A stretch of DNA of 10,895 nt from Candidatus Moraniibacteriota bacterium (GCA_027031945.1 JALVPE010000076.1:1-10895); one strand, 5' to 3'. Positions 1 to 5,267 are shown, counted from the stretch's first letter. Translations and numbers: made by a program. Notes: generated by a model from the letters alone, not told the origin.

Positions 1-356
1 CATTTAGCTTGATGTATTTTAAAAATTTAGAAACAGTTATTAATGAGATAGGAAGAGTTTTAAAAAGTAATGGCTTACTTTATATAACTACAAATATCAT
101 TAATATTTCAGATACTAATCTTTTACAAAAATTAAGAGGAAAATCAATTCCTGTAGATTTAGGGTTTGGTCAAAAAATCAGATTAGAAAATCTGGTACAA
201 CCGCTAATTCAATACAAAAATGCTTTTAATGAAGCTGGATTTGCGATTGAATTAGAAAAATATTTTAAACCAGAAGGACTTGAAATTGCAAATGATTATA
301 AATATAAAAACAAAATACACTTAGAAAAAGTGTTATTTGTTGTCAGGAAATTATAA
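1..356 (+). CDS. C-terminal part of a SAM-dependent methyltransferase (5' truncated by window edge)
   Basis: The reading frame is open from base 3 to the TAA at 354-356, so the gene begins before the window; the TTG/ATG at 9-14 lie inside the protein. The visible residues start Phe-Ser-Leu-Met-Tyr-Phe-Lys-Asn-Leu, then an amphipathic segment (TVINEIGRVLKSNGLLYITT). This is the classic post-motif region of class I Rossmann methyltransferases, where a catalytic-loop strand is followed by the 'E..RVLK.GG.L.I.T' helix and strand. The SAM-binding glycine motif would lie upstream and is not visible. The substrate cannot be told; small-molecule, lipid or sugar methylation are all possible. The remaining C-terminal part (LRGKSIPVDLGFGQKI onward) could be a substrate-specific cap. 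The gene ends 28 bp before the convergent stop of the TrmB-like gene, with no clear terminator hairpin between them. Confidence 0.7.
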   Translation, partial: FSLMYFKNLETVINEIGRVLKSNGLLYITTNIINISDTNLLQKLRGKSIPVDLGFGQKIRLENLVQPLIQYKNAFNEAGFAIELEKYFKPEGLEIANDYKYKNKIHLEKVLFVVRKL

Positions 357-384
357 TTTTGTAAAACTTCTTTATAGTATTCTA

Positions 385-1119
385 TTATTTCAGCATCAAC
401 CAATTCATTTCAAAGATGCTTTTTAGAGTTTTGTAAATTCCTTCGCTTTCTATGATGAGCCCCAAACCGTCTTTAAATGACATAATGCCCACGTATCGTC
501 CACCATATAATGTTACGTCTACATACATTGGGAATTGTTCTTTGGAACAAAGTCGCATATTTCGCAAATGCTTTTTATCTAATCCCTTTATTTCATGTGC
601 ATATTCTATATCTGGTGCAATTGTTCTTTGCCAAATCTTATTTTCCACCCTTTTTTCTACATAATAATCCCACAGCCAATCAACATCAAAATATTCTAAT
701 ATATCTTCTGTTGTCCACACAAGCATTTCTTGATTATGATATTTGAGTGTGTCTTTGTAAATCTCACGAATTCCCTCTTTTCCTTCATAATATCGTATTT
801 TCGGCTTTTTCTCTATATCATTAGTAATTGATAAAAGTCCCGGCATAATCTTTTCAAAAATAAGTTTTTTCTCTTCCAGTTTTTCACCTATTTTTTTAGG
901 ACTTAGAGCATAATACAGTGTTTTTTTGCCAATTTTTGACATTTCAATATAACCTTTTTCCTTCAATGCCTCAATAACATGATATACAGTAGTTCTTTTT
1001 ACACCTGATTTCTTGGCAATCTGCTCAATATTAGCCTCCCCCAACTCTAAAAGCGCTAGATAAACATCCGCCTCTTTTTCATCAAAATTCAATTGTTGTA
1101 ATTCTTTTTTGTATAACAT
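385..1119 (-). CDS. TrmB-family winged-helix transcriptional regulator
   Basis: This 244-aa protein has an N-terminal winged helix at about residues 8-75. The first helices (LNFDEKEADVYLALLELG) are followed by the helix-turn-helix IEQIAKKSGVKRTTVYHVIE at 31-50 and a wing ending in KKTLYYAL. This is the TrmB-type DNA-binding domain (sugar-specific regulator family). A short coiled linker (about 76-100) leads to an effector-like domain beginning IRYYEGKEGIREIYKDTL at 108-125, as seen in many archaeal and CPR TrmB relatives. Its ligand is unknown. It is the second gene of a leftward operon: its ATG lies two bases past the TAG of the DUF4143 ATPase, and no separate Shine-Dalgarno is evident, so translation is probably coupled. 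It may bind the repeated motif at 2265-2331 upstream of the ATPase; that is inference. The family call is firm and the regulatory target is not. Confidence 0.85.
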   Translation of the reverse strand: MLYKKELQQLNFDEKEADVYLALLELGEANIEQIAKKSGVKRTTVYHVIEALKEKGYIEMSKIGKKTLYYALSPKKIGEKLEEKKLIFEKIMPGLLSITNDIEKKPKIRYYEGKEGIREIYKDTLKYHNQEMLVWTTEDILEYFDVDWLWDYYVEKRVENKIWQRTIAPDIEYAHEIKGLDKKHLRNMRLCSKEQFPMYVDVTLYGGRYVGIMSFKDGLGLIIESEGIYKTLKSIFEMNWLMLK

Positions 1120-1121
1120 TT

Positions 1122-2264
1122 CTACATTATAAACTTTGAATAATTTTCAGATGTTATAATTTCATATTTTGTATCTGGATATGTTTCTGACCACAACTTC
1201 GGAACCTTGCTTTTTTTCCGGGTATTCCATTTGAATTCATAACCGCTTAACTTATCATCAACCTCCTCTAACCAATCAATTTCTTGCCCATCATAACTGC
1301 GCCAAAAATAATTATTACTGAACGTACGTTCATACATTTGTTTTTTGATTCTTTCTATAATAAGAAAGTTTTCCCATAATCCTCCAATATCATTGCGCAA
1401 ATGCAGTGAGTTAAAATTATTGATCAAAGTATTTCTAATCCCCAGATCATAAAAGAAAATCTTTTTTGATTTTTTAATAGTCCTTCTTTTATTTTTTGCA
1501 TATGGGTGCAATCTAAATATCACAAAATTCTTTTCCAATAAATCTATATATTTTTCAACAGTATTTTTGTTAATACCTATAGTAGATGCTAACTCAGTAT
1601 AAGAGACCTCTGAGCCCAACTGTAACGCCAAAGCCTCCAAAAGAGTTCTTAAGACATTGGAGTTTTTGATTTCTTGAAATTCCAAAATATCTTTATACAA
1701 TTGACTTGAAGCGAGCTCTCCTAAAACCTCTCTTTTATCATCAAATGTATCTTGATTCACAACAACATCTGGATAGCTTCCATATATCAAATGTTCTTCA
1801 AGTTTTTTATTAGCCAATAATAAATCATTTGAATATAACTCACTAAAGCTAAATGGATATAGTGTGTATACGTATTTGCGACCTGTAAGAGGCTCCTCTG
1901 TTTGATCTAATAAATTAAAACTGGATGAACCTGTGACTAATATTTGAACATCTTTCCCATAGTGATCCACCAATAACTTTAATGTCTGGCCTATACTATT
2001 GACTTTTTGACCTTCGTCAATAAATACTATTTTTGCATCATTTACTAACCCTGTGAGATATGTTATGTCTTTTTCTGATAACATTTCTCTTTCCGTAGGA
2101 TTATCGCAATTAATTTTTTTTACCTTTAACCCTTTATTTTCAAAGTCAGTCAATATTTTTTTAGATAATGTAGTCTTACCTACTTGCCGTGGACCAGTCA
2201 ATATTATTGCTTTTCCCTTAAAAAAACGATCTTTTAACACTTTTTCCAATATTCGATTAACCAT
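1122..2264 (-). CDS. AAA-type P-loop ATPase with DUF4143 C-terminal domain
   Basis: This 380-aa protein is typical in length for the ATPase/DUF4143 family. Walker A is GPRQVGKTT at 24-32, Walker B IVFIDEGQ at 79-86, and a sensor-1-like strand ILVTGSSS at 108-115. The family signature GRKYVYTLYPFSFSEL follows at 128-143. The C-terminal half holds a small winged helix (SYTELASTIGINKNTVEKYI, about 221-240). It ends in a degenerate PD-(D/E)XK-like segment: ENFLIIERI, then WRSYDGQEIDWL and YEFKW. Members are widespread in anaerobes, archaea and CPR bacteria. Their biological role is poorly defined, and links to toxin-antitoxin-like or mobile functions have been suggested without proof. It is the first gene of the leftward operon with the TrmB-like regulator. 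The upstream region carries three 17-bp repeats, a 12-bp inverted repeat and, 228 bp further up, a consensus promoter. Confidence 0.88.
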   Translation of the reverse strand: MVNRILEKVLKDRFFKGKAIILTGPRQVGKTTLSKKILTDFENKGLKVKKINCDNPTEREMLSEKDITYLTGLVNDAKIVFIDEGQKVNSIGQTLKLLVDHYGKDVQILVTGSSSFNLLDQTEEPLTGRKYVYTLYPFSFSELYSNDLLLANKKLEEHLIYGSYPDVVVNQDTFDDKREVLGELASSQLYKDILEFQEIKNSNVLRTLLEALALQLGSEVSYTELASTIGINKNTVEKYIDLLEKNFVIFRLHPYAKNKRRTIKKSKKIFFYDLGIRNTLINNFNSLHLRNDIGGLWENFLIIERIKKQMYERTFSNNYFWRSYDGQEIDWLEEVDDKLSGYEFKWNTRKKSKVPKLWSETYPDTKYEIITSENYSKFIM

Positions 2265-2331
2265 ATTTCTTATAATTTAGTTATTACATTGACTAAATTT
2301 CTTATAATTTAGTCAATACTTATACTTTAGC
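2265..2331 (-). repeat. Three 17-bp direct repeats directly upstream of the ATPase start
   Basis: On the + strand the unit ATTTCTTATAATTTAGT occurs exactly at 2265-2281 and 2297-2313. A degenerate third copy, AATACTTATACTTTAGC, lies at 2315-2331. Start-to-start spacings are 32 and 18 bp. Read on the coding (-) strand each copy is ACTAAATTATAAG with variations. The copies begin one base upstream of the ATPase start codon, so they either supply promoter -10-like cores (TATAAG) or form an operator array. Their position makes them a natural target for the regulator encoded in the same operon; that is inference. Confidence 0.65.
2288..2317. promoter_or_regulatory. 12-bp perfect inverted repeat, likely operator
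   Basis: ATTGACTAAATT (2288-2299) is the exact reverse complement of AATTTAGTCAAT (2306-2317), separated by the 6-bp TCTTAT. It is built around the middle copy of the 17-bp repeat and contains a TTGACT box on the - strand. The dyad with about 18-bp centre-to-centre half sites suits a dimeric winged-helix repressor. It could also form an RNA hairpin in the ATPase leader if transcription starts at about 2485. Confidence 0.6.
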
Positions 2332-2333
2332 AC

Positions 2334-2372
2334 GGGTTAAAGTGATAGTCAACTACTGTTTTAACCCTTTTT
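2334..2372 (+). terminator. Hairpin followed by T5 (terminator-like on + strand; leader hairpin on - strand)
   Basis: GGGTTAAA (2334-2341) pairs with TTTAACCC (2360-2367). Inside it, TAGT (2346-2349) pairs with ACTA (2352-2355), and five T follow at 2368-2372. On the + strand this looks like an intrinsic terminator, but no + gene lies upstream. It could stop antisense read-through from the convergent direction. In the leftward ATPase leader it would fold without a U tract, so it would not terminate there. Confidence 0.45.
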
Positions 2373-2396
2373 ATACATAAATCTCCTACCCTTGTC

Positions 2397-2417
2397 ATCC
2401 CGGACTTGATCCGGGAT
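2397..2417. repeat. GC-rich REP-like palindrome
   Basis: ATCCCGGA (2397-2404) and TCCGGGAT (2410-2417) form an 8-bp perfect stem around CTTGA, preceded by GTC. It stands out as very GC-rich in AT-rich intergenic DNA. The sequence GTCATCCCGGACTTGATCCG is, as I recall, of a type dispersed in many copies in diverse bacterial genomes. Whether it is repeated in this genome cannot be seen from one copy. It would lie in the 5' leader of the ATPase transcript. Confidence 0.55.
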
Positions 2418-2464
2418 CTAACTTTTACGTGATTAATTCCCCAAAATTTCATTTCACTCACAAC

Positions 2465-2476
2465 TTTGTCGACAAA
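2465..2476. promoter_or_regulatory. 12-bp perfect palindrome TTTGTCGACAAA
   Basis: A self-complementary 12-mer, TTTGTCGACAAA, sits 16 bp downstream of the leftward -10 box at 2492-2497, covering roughly +9 to +20 of that promoter. That is a usual repressor operator position. No binding protein can be named. Confidence 0.45.
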
Positions 2477-2491
2477 ATGGTTGATATTTAT

Positions 2492-2520
2492 ATTATAGCA
2501 GTAATATTCTATTTTGTCAA
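2492..2520 (-). promoter_or_regulatory. Consensus sigma-70 promoter for the ATPase/TrmB operon
   Basis: On the - strand TTGACA (2520-2515), a 17-bp spacer and TATAAT (2497-2492) match the housekeeping consensus at all twelve positions. Transcription would start near 2485 and give the ATPase a leader of about 220 nt. The leader contains the palindrome, the REP-like hairpin, the GGGTTAAA hairpin and the repeated motifs. A perfect consensus promoter before a regulator gene usually implies that it is repressed most of the time; that is inference. Confidence 0.75.
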
Positions 2521-2590
2521 TAAAATAAAGGCTTTTTGAGATATTTTATAAAAAGATATTTTACAAAATTTGACATATTTGACAGAATTA

Positions 2591-2619
2591 TTGACAAAAG
2601 ACTAAAAATAATGTATTAT
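2591..2619 (+). promoter_or_regulatory. Strong sigma-70 promoter of the 174-aa gene unit
   Basis: TTGACA (2591-2596), a 17-bp spacer and TATTAT (2614-2619) match consensus at all but one position, giving a start near 2626. Two further TTGACA hexamers precede it at 2570-2575 and 2579-2584. The promoter is divergent from the consensus leftward promoter at 2492-2520, so the two may share control. Confidence 0.75.
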
Positions 2620-2622
2620 GTA

Positions 2623-2841
2623 CTGTTACGATGAAATAGTCAAAAGACAACTAAATCGTAACAAACAGTTCTTTACAAAAATATCTCAAAAACAGTCGGG
2701 CACTTAATTGATAACCGACAGTGTCCTATACCAATTGGTACACGGACATAAAAGGCACTAGGCAGTCAATATTCCAATGGGGAATAAAAGTCATTTAATG
2801 ACAAGCTGATGGTTTTTGAGAGAAATTATGGGAGATCTATC
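2623..2841 (+). ncRNA. Hairpin-rich 5' leader of the 174-aa gene (candidate cis-regulatory RNA)
   Basis: The leader of about 215 nt between the promoter and the start at 2842 folds into a series of local stems. TGTTACGA 2624-2631 pairs with TCGTAACA 2656-2663. GTCGG 2695-2699 pairs with CCGAC 2715-2719. TGTCC 2722-2726 pairs with GGACA 2744-2748 around the palindrome TACCAATTGGTA 2729-2740. ATTCC 2771-2775 pairs with GGAAT 2781-2785, and GTCAT 2790-2794 with ATGAC 2798-2802. GGGCAC 2698-2703 can instead pair with GTGTCC 2721-2726, a possible switch. I do not recognise a known riboswitch consensus. A leader this long and structured before one gene is unusual in this window. Confidence 0.45.
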
Positions 2842-3366
2842 ATGCTGAATACCACTACTGACACCGTCGCAATAAACATTCTTAACACCATTACTGAATT
2901 GAAGCTTCAGAAAACAGTTGAGGAGTACTTTGTCCCAAACTCGATTTCACAGTCTGAATTAAAGAGACTTGCTGAAAAAGAGATGCGGGCAGATGCTGAA
3001 AACTGCGAAGGGATAAGTCTAGAGGAGTTGATGGCTGAAATAGCCGAAGAGCAACCTACGTACCGTAGAAATCCGGAGCTTGTACTTCCCGATTTTCTGG
3101 ATGTACGAGAAACCGCCTTATTCCTCTATATGTTATTAACTTATTGGGGAAATCAAGGCGTTAAGGCAGTACCTGATTGTGGTGACAAACTTACTGAAAT
3201 CAGGTTTAAGCCCATGTCATCCTGTTATAGATGCAGGAGTGGAGCAAAGTTCGTAAAAAAACTATTTGGTAAAAATTATAGGAAGCTACCTTTTATAAAA
3301 GATGGTATCTATGATTCCTATATAGTTATTACGGCTAAGTCCTTGCGAGAATTTACCTACTCCTGA
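2842..3366 (+). CDS. Hypothetical 174-aa protein with CxxC motif, orphan gene with atypical composition
   Basis: I do not recognise this family. The start at 2842 is chosen because GGGAG (2830-2834) sits 7 bases before it; the in-frame ATG at 2809 lacks a Shine-Dalgarno. The protein is soluble. An acidic helical N-terminal half (SQSELKRLAEKEMRADAE, EGISLEELMAEIAEEQ) leads to a hydrophobic stretch (TALFLYMLLTYWG, about 91-103). A basic C-terminal part follows, with PDCGD at 111-115 and SCYRCRSGAKFVKKLFGK at 127-144. The CYRC pair at 128-131 plus C113 could bind metal or form a disulfide, but too few ligands are visible to call a zinc finger. A hand count of four 60-base lines gives 38-48% GC, higher than neighbouring genes, and codon choice is less AT-biased. 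It has its own promoter, long leader and terminator, consistent with acquisition as a unit. Confidence 0.75.
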   Translation: MLNTTTDTVAINILNTITELKLQKTVEEYFVPNSISQSELKRLAEKEMRADAENCEGISLEELMAEIAEEQPTYRRNPELVLPDFLDVRETALFLYMLLTYWGNQGVKAVPDCGDKLTEIRFKPMSSCYRCRSGAKFVKKLFGKNYRKLPFIKDGIYDSYIVITAKSLREFTYS

Positions 3367-3507
3367 TCTCCACTGGTTTCTTGAAGTGTTCCAGTCAAAA
3401 ACACCTCAACCCATAACACTGCAACAACAGTGTAGCTGACAAAATCAGCAAATCCGAGCGACGTTTGAGACGCGTTCATGAAATAGAAATATCTCAAAAA
3501 GGTTATT
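3367..3507 (+). other. Hairpin-rich 3' region after the 174-aa gene
   Basis: Between the stop and the terminator, three small stems stand out. ACTGG 3372-3376 pairs with CCAGT 3391-3395. ACACTG 3416-3421 pairs with CAGTGT 3428-3433 with a 6-nt loop. GCTGA 3435-3439 pairs with TCAGC 3445-3449. A GC-richer patch follows at about 3455-3480, then one copy of the 15-bp repeat at 3487-3501. No ORF is credible here. It is either a structured 3' UTR or a remnant of the transferred unit. Confidence 0.4.
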
Positions 3508-3546
3508 GGGTAAGAAACTTGAATCTAAGTTTCTTACCCCTCTTAT
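3508..3546 (+). terminator. Intrinsic terminator with 13-bp stem
   Basis: GGGTAAGAAACTT (3508-3520) pairs perfectly with AAGTTTCTTACCC (3527-3539) across the 6-nt loop GAATCT, followed by CTCTTAT, a modest U tract. It closes the rightward 174-aa gene unit and separates it from the maf promoter. Confidence 0.75.
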
Positions 3547-3572
3547 CAAAATTGTGAAATAGGTTCATGATT

Positions 3573-3601
3573 TTGTAGGAGAACCTTCATTAAGGTATAA
3601 T
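3573..3601 (+). promoter_or_regulatory. Promoter of maf
   Basis: TTGTAG (3573-3578), a 17-bp spacer and TATAAT (3596-3601) give a start near 3608 and a 20-nt leader. The -35 lies in the loop of an inverted repeat, AGGTTC 3561-3566 with GAACCT 3581-3586, which could be an operator. Confidence 0.65.
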
Positions 3602-3627
3602 TTAATTATATAAATATAACAAGAAAT

Positions 3628-4203
3628 ATGAAAAAAATAATATTAGCATCTGGATCACCTCGCAGAAAGGAAATTTTAAAGCAGATTGGACTCAAATTTG
3701 ATATTGTTGAAAGTAATTATGAGGAGGACATGACTCTAGATATGGAACCTGCTAAATTAGCAAAACACCTCTCACTTGGCAAAGCTCAGGATGTTGCAAA
3801 AAATTATTCTGATGCAATTATTATTGCGGCAGATACATTTGTAACATTTAAACATCACCGACTTGGCAAACCACATACTCCAGAAATAGCCCGCAATACA
3901 CTAAATACAATCAACGGGCAAACAGTTAACGTTGTAACCGGTTATACCATCATTGATAGCACAACCAATAAAACCATATCTAAAAGCATCACAACACAAG
4001 TAAAAATTAAAAAACTTACAGATGATGAGATTGAACGGTATATTGCAACTGGTGAACCATTAGATAAAGCTGGGGCCGTAGGTATTCAAGGGCTTGGAGC
4101 ATTGATTATTAAAGAAATTACAGGTGATTTTTATAATGTATTGGGTTTACCTATTTTTTCACTCGCACAGTCACTAAAAGAATTCGATATCTATATATTA
4201 TAA
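3628..4203 (+). CDS. maf: Maf-like nucleoside triphosphate pyrophosphatase
   Basis: This 191-aa protein is full length for the Maf/HAM1-fold family. Known members hydrolyse dTTP, UTP and modified pyrimidine triphosphates to the monophosphate and pyrophosphate in the cytoplasm, a house-cleaning role; the old link to septum inhibition comes from overexpression. Visible motifs in order: the phosphate-binding loop ASGSPRRKEIL at 7-17, AADTF at 67-71 with the catalytic Asp69, GKP at 80-82, GEPLDKAGAVGIQGLGA at 142-158, and GDFYNVLGLPIFSL at 166-179. The pattern fits the dTTP/UTP subgroup (YhdE type) better than the YceF m7GTP subgroup, with moderate certainty. AVGIQG replaces the usual AYGIQG. Translation starts at the only Met before SGSPRR; the Shine-Dalgarno is weak (AAGAAAT). 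It is transcribed alone from the promoter at 3573-3601 and converges on the small secreted-protein gene. Confidence 0.95.
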   Translation: MKKIILASGSPRRKEILKQIGLKFDIVESNYEEDMTLDMEPAKLAKHLSLGKAQDVAKNYSDAIIIAADTFVTFKHHRLGKPHTPEIARNTLNTINGQTVNVVTGYTIIDSTTNKTISKSITTQVKIKKLTDDEIERYIATGEPLDKAGAVGIQGLGALIIKEITGDFYNVLGLPIFSLAQSLKEFDIYIL

Positions 4204-4230
4204 TCCTTCCTAATATTATATTGATAATAA

Positions 4231-4261
4231 AAAGCTTAACAATTTTGTTAAGCTTTAAAAA
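4231..4261 (-). terminator. Intrinsic terminator between convergent genes
   Basis: AAAGCTTAACAA (4231-4242) pairs with TTGTTAAGCTTT (4245-4256). On the - strand the stem is followed by TTTTTATTAT (4233-4224), a good U tract just past the stop at 4264, so it mainly serves the small secreted-protein gene. On the + strand it lies 28 bp past the maf stop but has no U tract there. Confidence 0.75.
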
Positions 4262-4263
4262 CT

Positions 4264-4527
4264 TCATTCATAAAATTCATCAAAAAGAGGATCATGTTTT
4301 GGATCACCTCTCTTTATTTTATATTTTGGTACTTCAAAAAAATCAACAGAAACTTTCCAATTACGCTTACCAAAAAAGAAGGCGAGGAAGTCATCGTATT
4401 CTTGACACATTTCTTTATCATTCTTTTCTTCACACATATCATCTTTTTTTGCAATACATGATGCCTTGCAAAAAATAGCAAAAAATACGAAAATAACTAC
4501 GATGCTAAGAAATATTATTTTTTTCAT
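4264..4527 (-). CDS. Small secreted or membrane-anchored Cys-containing protein, function unknown
   Basis: This 87-aa protein has a clear export signal: Lys2-Lys3, then a hydrophobic core at 4-19 (IIFLSIVVIFVFFAIF). The mature part is hydrophilic and rich in charged residues, with cysteines at 20, 24, 32 and 41. The lipobox is poor (AIFC or KASC, without the usual Leu at -3), so it could be an SPase I substrate, a weak lipoprotein or an N-terminally anchored protein. The tail has aromatic and acidic residues (VDFFEVPKYKIKRG, FDEFYE). No family is recognised. Start evidence is good: AAAGGAG lies 9 bases before the ATG. It is a stand-alone gene with its own extended -10 promoter, an inverted repeat at the transcription start and a terminator, which argues that it is real despite its size. 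Confidence 0.72.
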   Translation of the reverse strand: MKKIIFLSIVVIFVFFAIFCKASCIAKKDDMCEEKNDKEMCQEYDDFLAFFFGKRNWKVSVDFFEVPKYKIKRGDPKHDPLFDEFYE

Positions 4528-4562
4528 TGATTTTCACTCCTTTAATATAAAAATTTTAAATC

Positions 4563-4589
4563 AATTACTTTTAATGTACTTAAGTAATT
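4563..4589 (-). promoter_or_regulatory. Inverted repeat at the transcription start of the small secreted-protein gene
   Basis: AATTACTT (4563-4570) and AAGTAATT (4582-4589) are perfect 8-bp arms around an 11-nt spacer. The predicted start (about 4587) falls in the outer arm, so this is either an operator or a protective 5' hairpin of the mRNA. Confidence 0.4.
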
Positions 4590-4593
4590 TGAT

Positions 4594-4622
4594 ATTTTAG
4601 CATATTTCATTAAAGAAATCAA
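4594..4622 (-). promoter_or_regulatory. Promoter of the small secreted-protein gene
   Basis: On the - strand TTGATT (4622-4617), a 17-bp spacer and TAAAAT (4599-4594) are seen, with an extended -10 TGC directly before the hexamer. The leader is about 60 nt. Confidence 0.65.
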
Positions 4623-4656
4623 TAAATGAAATTCATAAATAATCTCATTCCTATAA

Positions 4657-4688
4657 AACAAAAAACGCTTTAAAAAGCGTTTTTTGTT
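4657..4688 (-). terminator. Perfect 14-bp terminator hairpin, functional in either direction
   Basis: AACAAAAAACGCTT (4657-4670) pairs with AAGCGTTTTTTGTT (4675-4688) around TAAA. The core GC stem is flanked by A and T tracts, so RNA from either strand ends in a U-rich arm. Nothing on the + strand feeds it; the transcript it ends is the leftward structured RNA starting near 5267. Confidence 0.8.
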
Positions 4689-5267
4689 AAACATTTTCCG
4701 ATGAACTTGTATTTCTTATTCCTCAAGAAATGTTTGAGATAAGTTCATCGGGCACCAAGTGGCCCTAATAATATATAAATTTGGGCATGGTGCCCGACTA
4801 GTTCGGTTGAACGAACATGCGATGTAACGAGGCTCTTCGTACCGGGTGAGAATACGATTACACCTACTTTCGATCTCATGTATTTTCTGTACAACCTATT
4901 TGACACGTAATTTCCTATTATTTTTTACGGTCATCCTTCAGCCGTCCTATGGATTTCCCCTTATTTTGTTTAAAGAACTATAATCTACATTTTATTTTTT
5001 TATTTGTTTTAAGTAGATATTATCTCCGACGATGCGAAAATAAATATTTTTATTTTTGTTTTGGTTGCGAAGTTGGAAATACGCATTCTGTAAACAGAAC
5101 ACAAAAAAACTCCGCGATGGGCGAATACGATGATTCCCCCATATAGGACAGGGGAAGGATTTCCAGACACAAATAGGGGGAAATTGTGACTGGAAATTCT
5201 TCCTCCGTCAGGCTATTCTTTTGTTAAAGTTCTTTACCTGTGTATAAATCTCTTCTCTCTCACTTAC
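4657..5267 (-). ncRNA. Large structured noncoding RNA (about 610 nt), class not recognised
   Basis: The span has a strong promoter (5274-5302), a strong terminator (4657-4688) and no credible ORF on the transcribed strand. Supported helices in the RNA: a long hairpin formed by 5184-5203 with 5153-5172 (5+8+5 bp broken only by two 1x1 mismatches); 5108-5115 with 5067-5074 (8 bp), enclosing the hairpin TTCTG/CAGAA at 5086-5099; AUCUAC 5018-5013 with GUAGAU 4988-4983; GUUCG/CGAAC at 4816-4801; CGGGCACCA 4796-4788 with TGGTGCCCG 4757-4749, with inner GCCC/GGGC; and an 11-bp stem 4751-4741 with 4708-4698. A long-range helix pairs 5224-5236 with 4971-4983 (12 of 13). A-rich linkers such as 4990-5012 separate the domains. 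It matches none of the tmRNA, RNase P, SRP or 6S consensus features I know. Its size is in the range of ornate RNAs such as ROOL or OLE, but I cannot assign it to either. Confidence 0.7.

Larger units (their letters stand above)
2532..3501. repeat. 15-bp repeat in inverted and direct orientation bracketing the 174-aa gene unit
   Basis: CTTTTTGAGATATTT at 2532-2546 is the exact reverse complement of AAATATCTCAAAAAG at 3487-3501. A third copy, in the same orientation as the right one, lies at 2678-2692 (AAAATATCTCAAAAA), and it matches 15 bp of the left copy when shifted by one. The outer pair encloses promoter, leader, gene and tail (970 bp). They could be inverted terminal repeats of a small mobile cassette or repeated regulatory or RNA-pairing elements. 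No target-site duplication is evident beside the outer copies. Confidence 0.45.

Noticed and set aside
452..746. Two + strand ORFs opposite the TrmB-like gene
   Set aside because: Shadows of a well-supported coding frame; no family features or start signals.
2809..2841. Upstream ATG at 2809 as start of the 174-aa protein
   Set aside because: No Shine-Dalgarno there, whereas GGGAG is correctly placed before ATG 2842.
2532..3501. Insertion sequence with transposase
   Set aside because: The enclosed 174-aa protein shows no DDE, Y1 or serine recombinase motifs and no target duplication is visible; kept only as a repeat-bracketed unit.
4221..4478. 85-aa + strand ORF after maf
   Set aside because: It runs through a terminator stem and opposite the small secreted-protein gene, which has far better start, promoter and signal-peptide evidence.
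4949..5146. 65-aa ORF on the + strand inside the structured RNA region
   Set aside because: It opposes the strong promoter and terminator, has low-complexity Phe/Tyr-rich translation of A/T runs, no SD, and overlaps helices of the - strand RNA.
4657..5267. tmRNA or RNase P RNA identity for the large RNA
   Set aside because: No tag ORF, TpsiC-like arm or CCA end for tmRNA; the GGAGGAAG near 5200 resembles the RNase P GAGGAAAG block only superficially, and the matching 3' conserved block is missing.
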